This document shows positions 29,311 through 36,152 of a stretch of 37,599 bases of DNA, one piece after another. The stretch is taken from positions 1 to 37,599 of IMG/VR virus record IMGVR_UViG_3300034284_000889; one strand, 5' to 3'. The stretch's first letter is position 1. Each line of letters begins with the position of its first letter. The translations under genes and the position numbers were made by a program. The notes beneath the pieces were generated by a model. It saw only the letters and a list, made by a program, of their open reading frames with translations, did not search any database and had not been told where the DNA came from. Origin of the DNA: a virus.

Positions 29311-30295
29311 AAAAATTAAAAAAGAAAACGAATTAGTTAATATTAGTTTAATTGATTTGATGGGTAAACTAGATACTAGTAGTACTAAAAAATACACTCA
29401 ATTTTTGGTTAAAATACTTATAAAAAGTTTTAACAACGATTCGAAATATGTACTTAAAGAAGCGTCACCAAGAGAAAGAAAACTTGATGAGGTTTTAGGT
29501 GATAATAGTTTTGATAGTTGGATGACAAAGAGATTGATTGGACACCTGTATGGTTGGGATGAGATGAATTTATTTGTTGAGTTTTGTGACTATATGGAGA
29601 GAGGTTTAACTAATGAAAAAGACATTAGTAAATACGATAGTTGGGATATGGTCTCAAGTGAGGTGTATATGGCTAAGAATCGTGATCTATTTAAAAAGGC
29701 AAAAAAAGAAGTAAAAGTTGTTTATGAGGATGATCAATATTTATGTATTAAACCATTAACATATGAAGCATCTGTATCTTATGGGTATCAAACAAAATGG
29801 TGTACTGCTTCAGTTCATGACCCTAGTTACTTTTATAATCACTCAAGAGATGGAGTACTTGTATATGTAATTGATAAAATAAATAATTTTAAATTTGGGT
29901 TTTTCCATGGTAAACAACAAATTCATATCTACGATCAAAAAGATGATAGAATAGATTCAATGGAGACAGGACTTCCGTTTGAATTATTACATAAGTTGTT
30001 TAGTGAAATAAAATCTGATGTTAAAGATAAAAATTTTAACTATAAGTTATTTAGTGAAAGTGAATTGGAAAAGTTAAAAAAATATCGTGGGTATGAGGAG
30101 CCGGAAGAAGAAATGGTTGGTCGTGAAGAACCAATACCGGTAGAAATGATGGGGGAGGGGATAATAAATCATGTACAAGAAAGAACCAATGACCTGGGCA
30201 TTATTCAAGATGAAGGGTTAGAATATTTAAGACAAAGATTACAGACATTAAGACCAAGAAACCCTATTGAGGTTGGTGATGATTTACCAATTTAA
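29300..30295 (+). CDS. WCTA-domain protein
   Basis: 331 residues. The central domain (about 138-240) contains YEDDQYLCIKPLTYEA, KWCTAS at 166-171, FYNHSRDGVLVYVIDK and KFGFFHGKQQIHIYD. It resembles the WCIS domain of the 5542 protein in order and spacing (DDEN/FKP, WCIS, YYNY, YVIDK). The N-terminal part is helical; the C-terminal part is acidic. No tag is evident here. I do not know the domain's function; conserved Trp-Cys and a DK end could form a binding or catalytic site. Confidence 0.72.
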   Translation: MGIKKIKKENELVNISLIDLMGKLDTSSTKKYTQFLVKILIKSFNNDSKYVLKEASPRERKLDEVLGDNSFDSWMTKRLIGHLYGWDEMNLFVEFCDYMERGLTNEKDISKYDSWDMVSSEVYMAKNRDLFKKAKKEVKVVYEDDQYLCIKPLTYEASVSYGYQTKWCTASVHDPSYFYNHSRDGVLVYVIDKINNFKFGFFHGKQQIHIYDQKDDRIDSMETGLPFELLHKLFSEIKSDVKDKNFNYKLFSESELEKLKKYRGYEEPEEEMVGREEPIPVEMMGEGIINHVQERTNDLGIIQDEGLEYLRQRLQTLRPRNPIEVGDDLPI

Positions 30296-30306
30296 AAAAA
30301 TATAAT

Positions 30307-30498
30307 ATGAAAACATTTACATTAGATGATGATCAGGTTAAAAAATTGGATGAGTGGAAAGAACACATAAAGGTTATCTACGGTGAATATGGTCAGTATG
30401 AATATAAATTCACCTCAAATGGTATTGGACAAATAGTAGAGGTCTATAGTAAATTAGCAAATGCAACTTTAGATCTTACAGATGTGAGTAAATGGTAA
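30307..30498 (+). CDS. Unknown small protein
   Basis: 63 residues (MKTFTLDDDQVKKLDEWKEH), helix followed by a beta-rich end (YEYKFTSNGIGQIVEVYS). No motif recognised. It follows the WCTA gene by 11 bases and ends the unit before a strong terminator. Confidence 0.6.
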   Translation: MKTFTLDDDQVKKLDEWKEHIKVIYGEYGQYEYKFTSNGIGQIVEVYSKLANATLDLTDVSKW

Positions 30499-30509
30499 AA
30501 CAAATTATA

Positions 30510-30544
30510 AAACCCCCTTCATTTTGATGGGGGTTTCTATTTTA
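30510..30544 (+). terminator. Terminator before the 30571 gene
   Basis: AAACCCCC/GGGGGTTT (30510-30517, 30529-30536), then a T-rich tail. Confidence 0.85.
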
Positions 30545-30549
30545 TCACA

Positions 30550-30557
30550 TATTTATA
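30550..30557 (+). promoter_or_regulatory. TATTTATA motif for the 30571 gene
   Basis: The octamer lies 13 bases before the ATG of a tagged virion-like protein, just after a terminator. Confidence 0.5.
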
Positions 30558-30570
30558 TTAAAAACATTTT

Positions 30571-32067
30571 ATGAAAGATAAAAAACTTATACTTGAGGAG
30601 TTAAATAGGATTAAAAACCTTATGGGTTACGATCGTTCTAAGACATTAAATGAACAAGAAGGTTATGAAGGTTATGCTGATATATTAAAAAGTTTAGATA
30701 GTGATTCCGGTACTAATATTTATGGGACTTCAGATGGTAAACCAAGAAGATTTAGGACACCAGATGGTGATATTTTTGATTCTGCCGTTGATAAAGGAAA
30801 AACACCTAAAGGTTCAAAATGGATTAATAAACCTGAAAAGGTTATTGATGCGGTAAAAGATGTTGCGTCTAATAAAAACGTTCAAACTGCAACAAACACT
30901 GTTGGAGGAGGTAAAGTAGTAAAATCAGTCACAGGTATAGGAAAAAATGCTGCGTCAAGTGCTGAAGTTGCAGGAGCCGAATCTGCGGTAGGTGCTGAAG
31001 TTGCGGGAGCGGAAGCTGCGGTAGGAGCGGAAGCTGCGGTAGGAGCAGAAGCTGCGGCGGTAGGTGCGGAAACTGCGGCGGTAGTAGGAGGAGCGGAAAC
31101 CGCGGCAGTAGTAGGAGGAGCGGAAGCTGCGGCGGTGGTAGGAGGAGCGGAAGCTGCGGCGGTGGTAGGTACTGAGGTCGCGGTAGGGGCAGGAGCGGCC
31201 GCTGCGGTTGGTGGTGGTGAAGCGGCAGCGGCTGCGGCTACTTTTTTAGGTTTAGGTCCTGTTGGTTGGGCAATAATTGGTGTTGCGAGTATCGCGGCTT
31301 TAGGTGTTTGGGCGTACACAAAAGACGATAAAATGGGTATGGTTGAAAAATTATTTGATATTTGTCAATCAAGTAGTGACAAGGATAAGTGGAAAAGATA
31401 TATGAGTGATACAGAGGTTAAAAAGAATTCAGGGATATTATATCATGCCATGGAAGGTTTGGGTACAGATGAAGAAGCGGTTTACGGTGTATTCAAATCA
31501 TTTAAAAGTCCTGGTGATTTTTGTGCGGTAGGTGAAAAATATGAAAATACATTTGGAGAATCTTTGTTAGAGGCGTTAAATGGTGATTTTGATTATGGTT
31601 GGGAAGGCATTGCTGAACCATTAGTTGATATGACTAAAAAATACGCACAAACTGAATCTGAAGAATATTGTAAAGATCACGTTGAAGAATGTGCTGAGAA
31701 TTTAAAAAAATATTGTAAAAAAATACCTAACGATCCTAAATGTAACGTTTTACAATCAGAAGATTTATTAGTAAAGGCTAAAAAATGTGGTCATAAATCT
31801 GTGGAAGATTATAAAAACTCTGATTGGAAATGTGATCCAAGTTCATCAGGTGGTGGTAATGACGGGACAGGAAAAAGTGAGTATGTGAATTGTAATGGTG
31901 AATATCATAAAGGATGTAAAGGACCAAGAATAGTGCAATTACAAAAATGTTTAGGTGTTGGTGTTGATGGTAAGTTCGGAGAAGAAACGGAAAAGGCATT
32001 AGAAGAAAAAACAAAGAACAAAACCATCAATGACGAAGATGTTAAGAAAATATGTGGTAAAAAGTAA
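30571..32067 (+). CDS. Tagged Ala-rich membrane protein with annexin-like and peptidoglycan-binding domains
   Basis: 498 residues. The N terminus (KLILEELNRIKNLMG, then TLNE before Q) is the shared tag. Residues about 129-222 are Ala/Gly/Val/Glu repeats (AEAAAVVGGA units); 223-247 is a likely transmembrane helix (GPVGWAIIGVASIAALGVWA). Residues about 291-345 contain MEGLGTDEEAVYGVFKS and a following helix pattern like one annexin repeat, whose GxGTDE loop binds calcium and lipid. An AKKCG...WKC motif matches the 21005 protein, and the C terminus is a PG_binding_1-type domain (IVQLQKCLGVGVDGKFG). I infer a packaged protein that meets the cell envelope on entry. Confidence 0.78.
   Translation: MKDKKLILEELNRIKNLMGYDRSKTLNEQEGYEGYADILKSLDSDSGTNIYGTSDGKPRRFRTPDGDIFDSAVDKGKTPKGSKWINKPEKVIDAVKDVASNKNVQTATNTVGGGKVVKSVTGIGKNAASSAEVAGAESAVGAEVAGAEAAVGAEAAVGAEAAAVGAETAAVVGGAETAAVVGGAEAAAVVGGAEAAAVVGTEVAVGAGAAAAVGGGEAAAAAATFLGLGPVGWAIIGVASIAALGVWAYTKDDKMGMVEKLFDICQSSSDKDKWKRYMSDTEVKKNSGILYHAMEGLGTDEEAVYGVFKSFKSPGDFCAVGEKYENTFGESLLEALNGDFDYGWEGIAEPLVDMTKKYAQTESEEYCKDHVEECAENLKKYCKKIPNDPKCNVLQSEDLLVKAKKCGHKSVEDYKNSDWKCDPSSSGGGNDGTGKSEYVNCNGEYHKGCKGPRIVQLQKCLGVGVDGKFGEETEKALEEKTKNKTINDEDVKKICGKK
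30955..31237 (+). repeat. GC-rich repeat region encoding AEAAAVVGGA units
   Basis: Imperfect tandem units of about 15-33 nt (such as GGAGCGGAAGCTGCGG) form a local GC-rich island in an AT-rich genome. The unit count probably varies. Confidence 0.85.
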
Positions 32068-32084
32068 AATATTAACACATTTTT

Positions 32085-32117
32085 AAACCCCATCTTACCA
32101 GGTGGGGTTTTTTATTT
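32085..32117 (+). terminator. Terminator after the 30571 gene
   Basis: AAACCCCA/TGGGGTTT (32085-32092, 32103-32110), followed by TTTATTT. Confidence 0.85.
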
Positions 32118-32130
32118 GGAATTAATTCAC

Positions 32131-32138
32131 TATATTTG
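32131..32138 (+). promoter_or_regulatory. TATATTTG -7-like element
   Basis: Matches TAnnTTTG, 4 bases before the ATG at 32143; no clear TTTG at the usual -33 position. Confidence 0.5.
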
Positions 32139-32142
32139 CAAT

Positions 32143-32256
32143 ATGGTAGGACTTATACTTTTTTTGTTAATCATAATAATCTCTGTTTTTATGGGGAAAA
32201 TTAATAAAGATAAGGACCATCCATTTAATAAGTTTATAAATGATAGGAGAAAATAA
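32143..32256 (+). CDS. Single-pass membrane micro-protein
   Basis: 37 residues: a strongly hydrophobic start (MVGLILFLLIIIISVFMG) and a charged tail (KINKDKDHPFNKF). It has a TATATTTG promoter element directly upstream and overlaps the next gene by 17 bases. It is likely a membrane-inserted peptide. Function unknown. Confidence 0.55.
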   Translation: MVGLILFLLIIIISVFMGKINKDKDHPFNKFINDRRK

Positions 32257-32515
32257 AATATTTGTTATTTTAAATTTTTTAGATACACATTATGGTGAAT
32301 TAGTGTGTAGTCCAAAAAATCTTTGTTATCATAAAGAAGGTGAGATTTATTTTAGATTTAACATAAAAGAAAAGGTTATATATTTGGAATATAAAAATTT
32401 TGTTCAACCAATATGTAAAGCGTTAAACATTGATGATGAAATGTTAGATGACTTATATGAGATAATTGAAGAATGGATTGAATATGTTTTTAAAATTAAA
32501 GGATCAATAATGTAA
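32240..32515 (+). CDS. Unknown 91-residue protein
   Basis: 91 residues (MIGENKIFVILNFLDTHYGE), beta-rich at first (IYFRFNIKEKVIYLEY) with a helical acidic end (EMLDDLYEIIEEWIEYVFKI). Overlaps the upstream micro-protein by 17 bases and precedes the HAD gene by 2 bases. No motif recognised. Confidence 0.6.
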   Translation: MIGENKIFVILNFLDTHYGELVCSPKNLCYHKEGEIYFRFNIKEKVIYLEYKNFVQPICKALNIDDEMLDDLYEIIEEWIEYVFKIKGSIM

Positions 32516-32517
32516 TT

Positions 32518-33102
32518 ATGAAAGTATTAGTTCTAGATAACGATGGTGTAATTTGTCTCTCCAACAATTGGGGTGGACGAACAAAGAAATGGGCGAAATA
32601 TCGTTCAGCAAATCCTGATTCAAGTAAGGAACGTAAAGATGCTCCGGTATCTGTAAGATTTGATGACTTTGATAAGAAAGCGGTTAAAATCCTTAATGAG
32701 ATCCTTGAAGAGACAGGTGCTGAAATTGTTGTATCGTCTGATTGGAAATTACACGCAACTCTTGAAGAACTTGGTGACTACTACGAAAGTCAGGGGATCA
32801 TCAAACGACCAATTGCGGTAACTACTAATCTTGGTCAGTGTACTTGGTATAACGATCAAGTTTGGGTTTGGTCACCAAGATGGAATTTGGAAATGACTCG
32901 TGTTATTGAGATTACCCAATACCTACACGATCACCCTGAAGTAACACATTGGGTTGCGGTTGACGATCTTAATATGGGTAAGAATGGTGAGGACTGGAAA
33001 AACTGGGGAATTGATAATTTTGTTTTAACTCCAAAAAGTAGTGAAGGTATTAAACAATTAAGTATTAAAGAAAAAATATTAAAGTTTCTGAGAGATGAGT
33101 AA
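32518..33102 (+). CDS. HAD-family phosphatase, SAK-like
   Basis: 194 residues. The N-terminal LDNDGV (Asp7 and Asp9 as nucleophile and acid), a VVSSDWK motif near residue 75 and VAVDDLNMG near residue 145 fit the HAD superfamily, closest in my reading to the HAD domain of Swiss Army Knife RNA-repair proteins (HAD_SAK_2). These may remove phosphates from nucleic acid ends. It overlaps the following gene by 8 bases. Its codons are richer in C-ending forms than its neighbours. Confidence 0.75.
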   Translation: MKVLVLDNDGVICLSNNWGGRTKKWAKYRSANPDSSKERKDAPVSVRFDDFDKKAVKILNEILEETGAEIVVSSDWKLHATLEELGDYYESQGIIKRPIAVTTNLGQCTWYNDQVWVWSPRWNLEMTRVIEITQYLHDHPEVTHWVAVDDLNMGKNGEDWKNWGIDNFVLTPKSSEGIKQLSIKEKILKFLRDE

Positions 33103-33481
33103 AGATGAAATGAATGAATTTCTTGAATCTATAGGCGGGCTTGAGAATGGGTATTACTCAGACAGACCAACTATTAAACACTGCGAGGTGTTTGATGTTG
33201 ATAGTGGATGGTACCCATTGATTAAAGAACTGATTGAAGATCTAATAAAACTTGGTTGGGACAAACAATTATGTCAGGTTAAAGAAAAGTTTGGTGGGTT
33301 AAGATTTTACATCAATGCCGGATCTGATGAAATTTTTAAAAGAATAACATTGGCTGAAAATCAAAGTTATGAGATTTGTGAAACCTGTGGGGAAAAGGGA
33401 GATATGAGAACAGATATTGGTTGGTATAGAACATTATGTAATAAACATTATGAAGAACATAAATCAAATATTCAGAAATAA
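33095..33481 (+). CDS. Unknown protein with C-terminal zinc-ribbon-like motif
   Basis: 128 residues. SGWYPLIKELIEDLIKLGWD and QVKEKFGGLRFYIN are recurrent segments in phage proteins of unknown function. The C terminus has CETCGEKG, then GWYRTLCNKH, which could bind one zinc with two Cys pairs. No catalytic motif. Coupled to the HAD gene (8-base overlap). Confidence 0.72.
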   Translation: MSKDEMNEFLESIGGLENGYYSDRPTIKHCEVFDVDSGWYPLIKELIEDLIKLGWDKQLCQVKEKFGGLRFYINAGSDEIFKRITLAENQSYEICETCGEKGDMRTDIGWYRTLCNKHYEEHKSNIQK

Positions 33482-33491
33482 TAAACATCTA

Positions 33492-33764
33492 ATGGATGAA
33501 CCTGAAGTTCAAGAACTTGTTGAGTACACAAGAGAACTTGAAGACGAGGTACTTCAAAGGAAGATTGAGGATTCATACGATAAAGAACATATGTTAAGAT
33601 CTATGTTATTGGATATATTAACAAGTTGTCGTGACATGGAGGAAACAAACGAATTATCAAAAAGATATCCTGGTATGTACGAAAAATGTGATTCTGAATC
33701 TTTAATTAAAAATTTAAAGAATTATATTATGGATATGAACGCAAAAAATGATTTAAGGATATGA
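33492..33764 (+). CDS. Unknown 90-residue helical protein
   Basis: 90 residues from ATG 33492 (MDEPEVQELVEYTRELEDEV); an earlier in-frame ATG at 33417 would overlap the previous gene by 65 bases and is less likely. It is acidic and helical with one CRD and one EKCD. Overlaps the next gene by ATGA. Function unknown. Confidence 0.6.
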   Translation: MDEPEVQELVEYTRELEDEVLQRKIEDSYDKEHMLRSMLLDILTSCRDMEETNELSKRYPGMYEKCDSESLIKNLKNYIMDMNAKNDLRI

Positions 33765-34072
33765 ATAAGATTGGTTTAAGTGAAAATTGTTTTGGTGTTG
33801 ATGTTGAGATAGATGATGAATCATTATTTATCCATGAGTACGACAATAGGAGTCCTGAGATAATAAATGATTTGCAGGATAAATTGATTGATAACCTAAG
33901 ATCAATAAAAAATAAATTAAGTATGAATGATTGGACAGAGATTGTTCATTTGATTCTCAATCATGGAGATGAGTTTGAGTATGATGTTGAGAATTCAACG
34001 GATTACGAATCTTGTGATCAGTGTGGTAATTGGAATCATAATCATATATATAACAGAAAAAAAAATGAGTAG
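33761..34072 (+). CDS. Unknown acidic protein with CxxC
   Basis: 103 residues (MNKIGLSENCFGVDVEIDDE), acidic and helical, ending in CDQCGNWNHNHIYNRKKNE, a CxxC followed by His residues that may bind metal. Coupled to both neighbours: ATGA overlap upstream, 8-base overlap with the next ATG. Function unknown. Confidence 0.6.
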   Translation: MNKIGLSENCFGVDVEIDDESLFIHEYDNRSPEIINDLQDKLIDNLRSIKNKLSMNDWTEIVHLILNHGDEFEYDVENSTDYESCDQCGNWNHNHIYNRKKNE

Positions 34073-34367
34073 AGTAAAATTATTTGTAATTGATGAGAAA
34101 CCTTATCTTGGATCAACGGAAGAAATTTTTGTTGGGGATGACGCTATTGTAACGGTAAACGGACAATATCCAATGATTGTTAAGTGTGAAAACGAAACAG
34201 TATTAAATTTGATTAAGGATCCAAAATTAACCTTAACAAAAAGTTTTAAGATCCATGCAAGACCAGATAAGTTGAAACTAACCCCTGAGGATATTGATAG
34301 AATATTATCTATTGATGAAGGTGTATGTGAGGTTGAAAATTTTGAAGGTAGTATTAGGTTTATCTAA
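34065..34367 (+). CDS. Unknown 100-residue beta-rich protein
   Basis: 100 residues from ATG 34065 (MSRVKLFVIDEKPYLGSTEE); the earlier ATG at 33963 would run through the upstream gene and is rejected. The strand pattern (DDAIVTVNGQYPMIVKCENE) suggests a small beta domain. No motif known. Confidence 0.6.
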   Translation: MSRVKLFVIDEKPYLGSTEEIFVGDDAIVTVNGQYPMIVKCENETVLNLIKDPKLTLTKSFKIHARPDKLKLTPEDIDRILSIDEGVCEVENFEGSIRFI

Positions 34368-34377
34368 AAATAATTCA

Positions 34378-34385
34378 TATCTTTG
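34378..34385 (+). promoter_or_regulatory. TATCTTTG -7-like element
   Basis: Matches TAnnTTTG and lies 13 bases before the ATG at 34399; the -33 element is weak. Confidence 0.5.
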
Positions 34386-34398
34386 ATAAAAATAAGAT

Positions 34399-34623
34399 AT
34401 GGTGAAAAAAGCTGAAATATTGAGTCAGGAGTTTAAACTCACGTTTGCGCAAGATTCGGACTGCCTTAGTACGGAAGATCAATTCTTAACAATCAAAACT
34501 GATAACGGTGGTGGTGGTGACTTCTTTGTAATTGAAACAGAAAGATGGTCGTTTGATTCCTTTGATGAGTTAATTGAGTTGTTTAATAAGTTTAAAGAAA
34601 AACACGAAAAAATCAAAGAATAA
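34399..34623 (+). CDS. Unknown 74-residue protein
   Basis: 74 residues, acidic (MVKKAEILSQEFKLTFAQDS), with an alpha/beta look and a glycine run (DNGGGGDFF). It has a TATCTTTG promoter element upstream and precedes two lipoprotein genes by 5 bases, with which it is probably co-transcribed. Function unknown. Confidence 0.6.
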   Translation: MVKKAEILSQEFKLTFAQDSDCLSTEDQFLTIKTDNGGGGDFFVIETERWSFDSFDELIELFNKFKEKHEKIKE

Positions 34624-34628
34624 AATTT

Positions 34629-34874
34629 ATGAAAAAATTAATGTTTATTATGTTATTGGGTATAACTTCCTGTACCATGAAAGAATATAAGTATGAAATT
34701 CATGGTAAAGTTAATGTTTCTACTTCAGGTTCAAACCAAATGAGAGATGCGATATGGTTAACGGACACAATTAGTTTTGATGGTGATACCGCATATTACT
34801 TTAATAGTGACGGGTCTCAGGTAAGAATTAGTCCACCATATACTTTAATTAACAAATCTTTAAATAAAAAATAG
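34629..34874 (+). CDS. Small lipoprotein
   Basis: 81 residues. Signal MKKLMFIMLLGITSC has the lipobox ITSC, so cleavage and lipidation at Cys15 are predicted. The mature part (TMKEYKYEIHGKVNVSTSGS) is beta-rich. It would be anchored in the host envelope, perhaps modifying the surface or blocking superinfection. Tandem with a second lipoprotein gene. Confidence 0.75.
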   Translation: MKKLMFIMLLGITSCTMKEYKYEIHGKVNVSTSGSNQMRDAIWLTDTISFDGDTAYYFNSDGSQVRISPPYTLINKSLNKK

Positions 34875-34878
34875 TAAA

Positions 34879-35142
34879 ATGAAAAAAGTTTTTTTAGCAA
34901 TTTTAATGGGTGTTATGATAACATCTTGTACAGAAAATTCAAGAGTTAGAAACTTTGGAGGGGATGGAACCCTTAGATTACCAAAAGGACAAAAGTTGGT
35001 TAATATTACTTGGAAAGAAACTCAGCTTTGGTATTTAACAAGACCAATGACATCAAAGGACTCTTGTCAAACATATACATTTCAGGAAGAATCGTCTTTG
35101 GGTTTGATAGAAGGAACGTACACAATAATTGAAACTAAGTAA
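34879..35142 (+). CDS. Small lipoprotein
   Basis: 87 residues. MKKVFLAILMGVMITSC has a lipobox with Cys17 lipidated. The mature part contains FGGDGTLRLPKGQKLVNITW and LWYLTRPM, a core I recall in other phage proteins that lack a signal peptide. Here it has been given a lipoprotein signal, which is unusual. Tandem with the previous lipoprotein gene, 4 bases apart. Confidence 0.75.
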   Translation: MKKVFLAILMGVMITSCTENSRVRNFGGDGTLRLPKGQKLVNITWKETQLWYLTRPMTSKDSCQTYTFQEESSLGLIEGTYTIIETK

Positions 35143-35143
35143 T

Positions 35144-35878
35144 ATGAGTTTATTTAAAATTTATGAGGTAGGTGGAAAAGTTAGAGATGAGATCTTAGGT
35201 CTTCAATCTAAAGACGTTGACTATGTTGCGGTTCCAAGTGATACGTTATTGGAAAAGTACAAAAGTGCTCATGAAATGTTTGTTATTTTGGAGACATTCC
35301 TTACTAATGAAAAGTTTGAGATATTTCTTTCAACTCCTGATTGTTTCACTGTTAGAGCTAAGTTCCCTAAGGATCACAAATATCAAGGTGTTGCAGACTT
35401 TGTAATGGCTCGTAAAGAGATTGGGTATGTGGAAGGTACAAGAACACCTATCGTTGTTCCAGGAACCCTTAAAGATGATTTGGAACGTAGGGATTTCACT
35501 GTTAACGCAATGGCAAAAGATGATGATGGTGAGATTATAGATTTGTTTGATGGAATGAAGGATTTAGGGAAGATGGTTTTAAGTACACCACTACCAACAA
35601 AACAAACATTTGATGATGATCCACTTCGTGTCTTAAGAGCAATTAGATTTGCAATCACAAAAGGGTTTAGTTTGAAACACTTGGATTACTACATCAACAA
35701 CTACAATTACGAAACAAAGATGAAGGTTGTTTCTTCTGAAAGAATCCGTGAGGAGTTGTTGAAATGTTTCAAACACGACACCATGTTGACTTTGGATATG
35801 TTAAACGATTACCCAACGTTAAAGAGATATATTTTTGAAAACAAATTAATGTGGTTAAAACCCACAATGGAAATTTAA
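35144..35878 (+). CDS. CCA-adding/poly(A) polymerase-type nucleotidyltransferase, short form
   Basis: 244 residues from ATG 35144 (MSLFKIYEVGGKVRD); an ATG 15 bases earlier overlaps the lipoprotein gene. GGKVRDEILG with KDVDYVAV, then ERRDFTVNAMA and IIDLFDGMKDL, match the head domain of class II CCA-adding enzymes and poly(A) polymerases, and DDPLRVLRAIRFA the neck. The usual C-terminal body and tail domains are missing (family about 400 residues). It may repair CCA ends of tRNA after nuclease attack or add A residues to RNA. Confidence 0.87.
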   Translation: MSLFKIYEVGGKVRDEILGLQSKDVDYVAVPSDTLLEKYKSAHEMFVILETFLTNEKFEIFLSTPDCFTVRAKFPKDHKYQGVADFVMARKEIGYVEGTRTPIVVPGTLKDDLERRDFTVNAMAKDDDGEIIDLFDGMKDLGKMVLSTPLPTKQTFDDDPLRVLRAIRFAITKGFSLKHLDYYINNYNYETKMKVVSSERIREELLKCFKHDTMLTLDMLNDYPTLKRYIFENKLMWLKPTMEI

Positions 35879-35884
35879 TAAATT

Positions 35885-36124
35885 ATGGAAAATAGAAGTA
35901 AACATTACGGAGACGTAGACAAATGGGTAAGAAAAGTAATTGATTCATGTGAGACATATGAACAAACTTTTGGTGTAAGAAGTTTGATACTTAATTTTGA
36001 GGGTCAAATGTGTCGTAATAAAGTTGATCATAATTTAATTTGGTCTGTTAGATCTTCTTTAGATTTAGAATTGAAATTTAAACGAGATGAACTAAGAAAA
36101 AAACAATTAGAGAATGAAGTTTGA
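35885..36124 (+). CDS. Unknown 79-residue protein
   Basis: 79 residues (MENRSKHYGDVDKWVRKVID), helical and charged, with a long basic end (KFKRDELRKKQLENEV). No motif. It follows the nucleotidyltransferase gene by 6 bases, so it is likely in the same operon. Function unknown. Confidence 0.6.
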   Translation: MENRSKHYGDVDKWVRKVIDSCETYEQTFGVRSLILNFEGQMCRNKVDHNLIWSVRSSLDLELKFKRDELRKKQLENEV

Positions 36125-36152
36125 AATTATATAAAATGGAAAGTAATAGAAT

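Noticed and set aside
30882-31319. Long Ala/Pro-rich reading frame on the minus strand
   Set aside because: It is the complement of the repeated Ala codons in the 30571 gene and has no promoter or start context.
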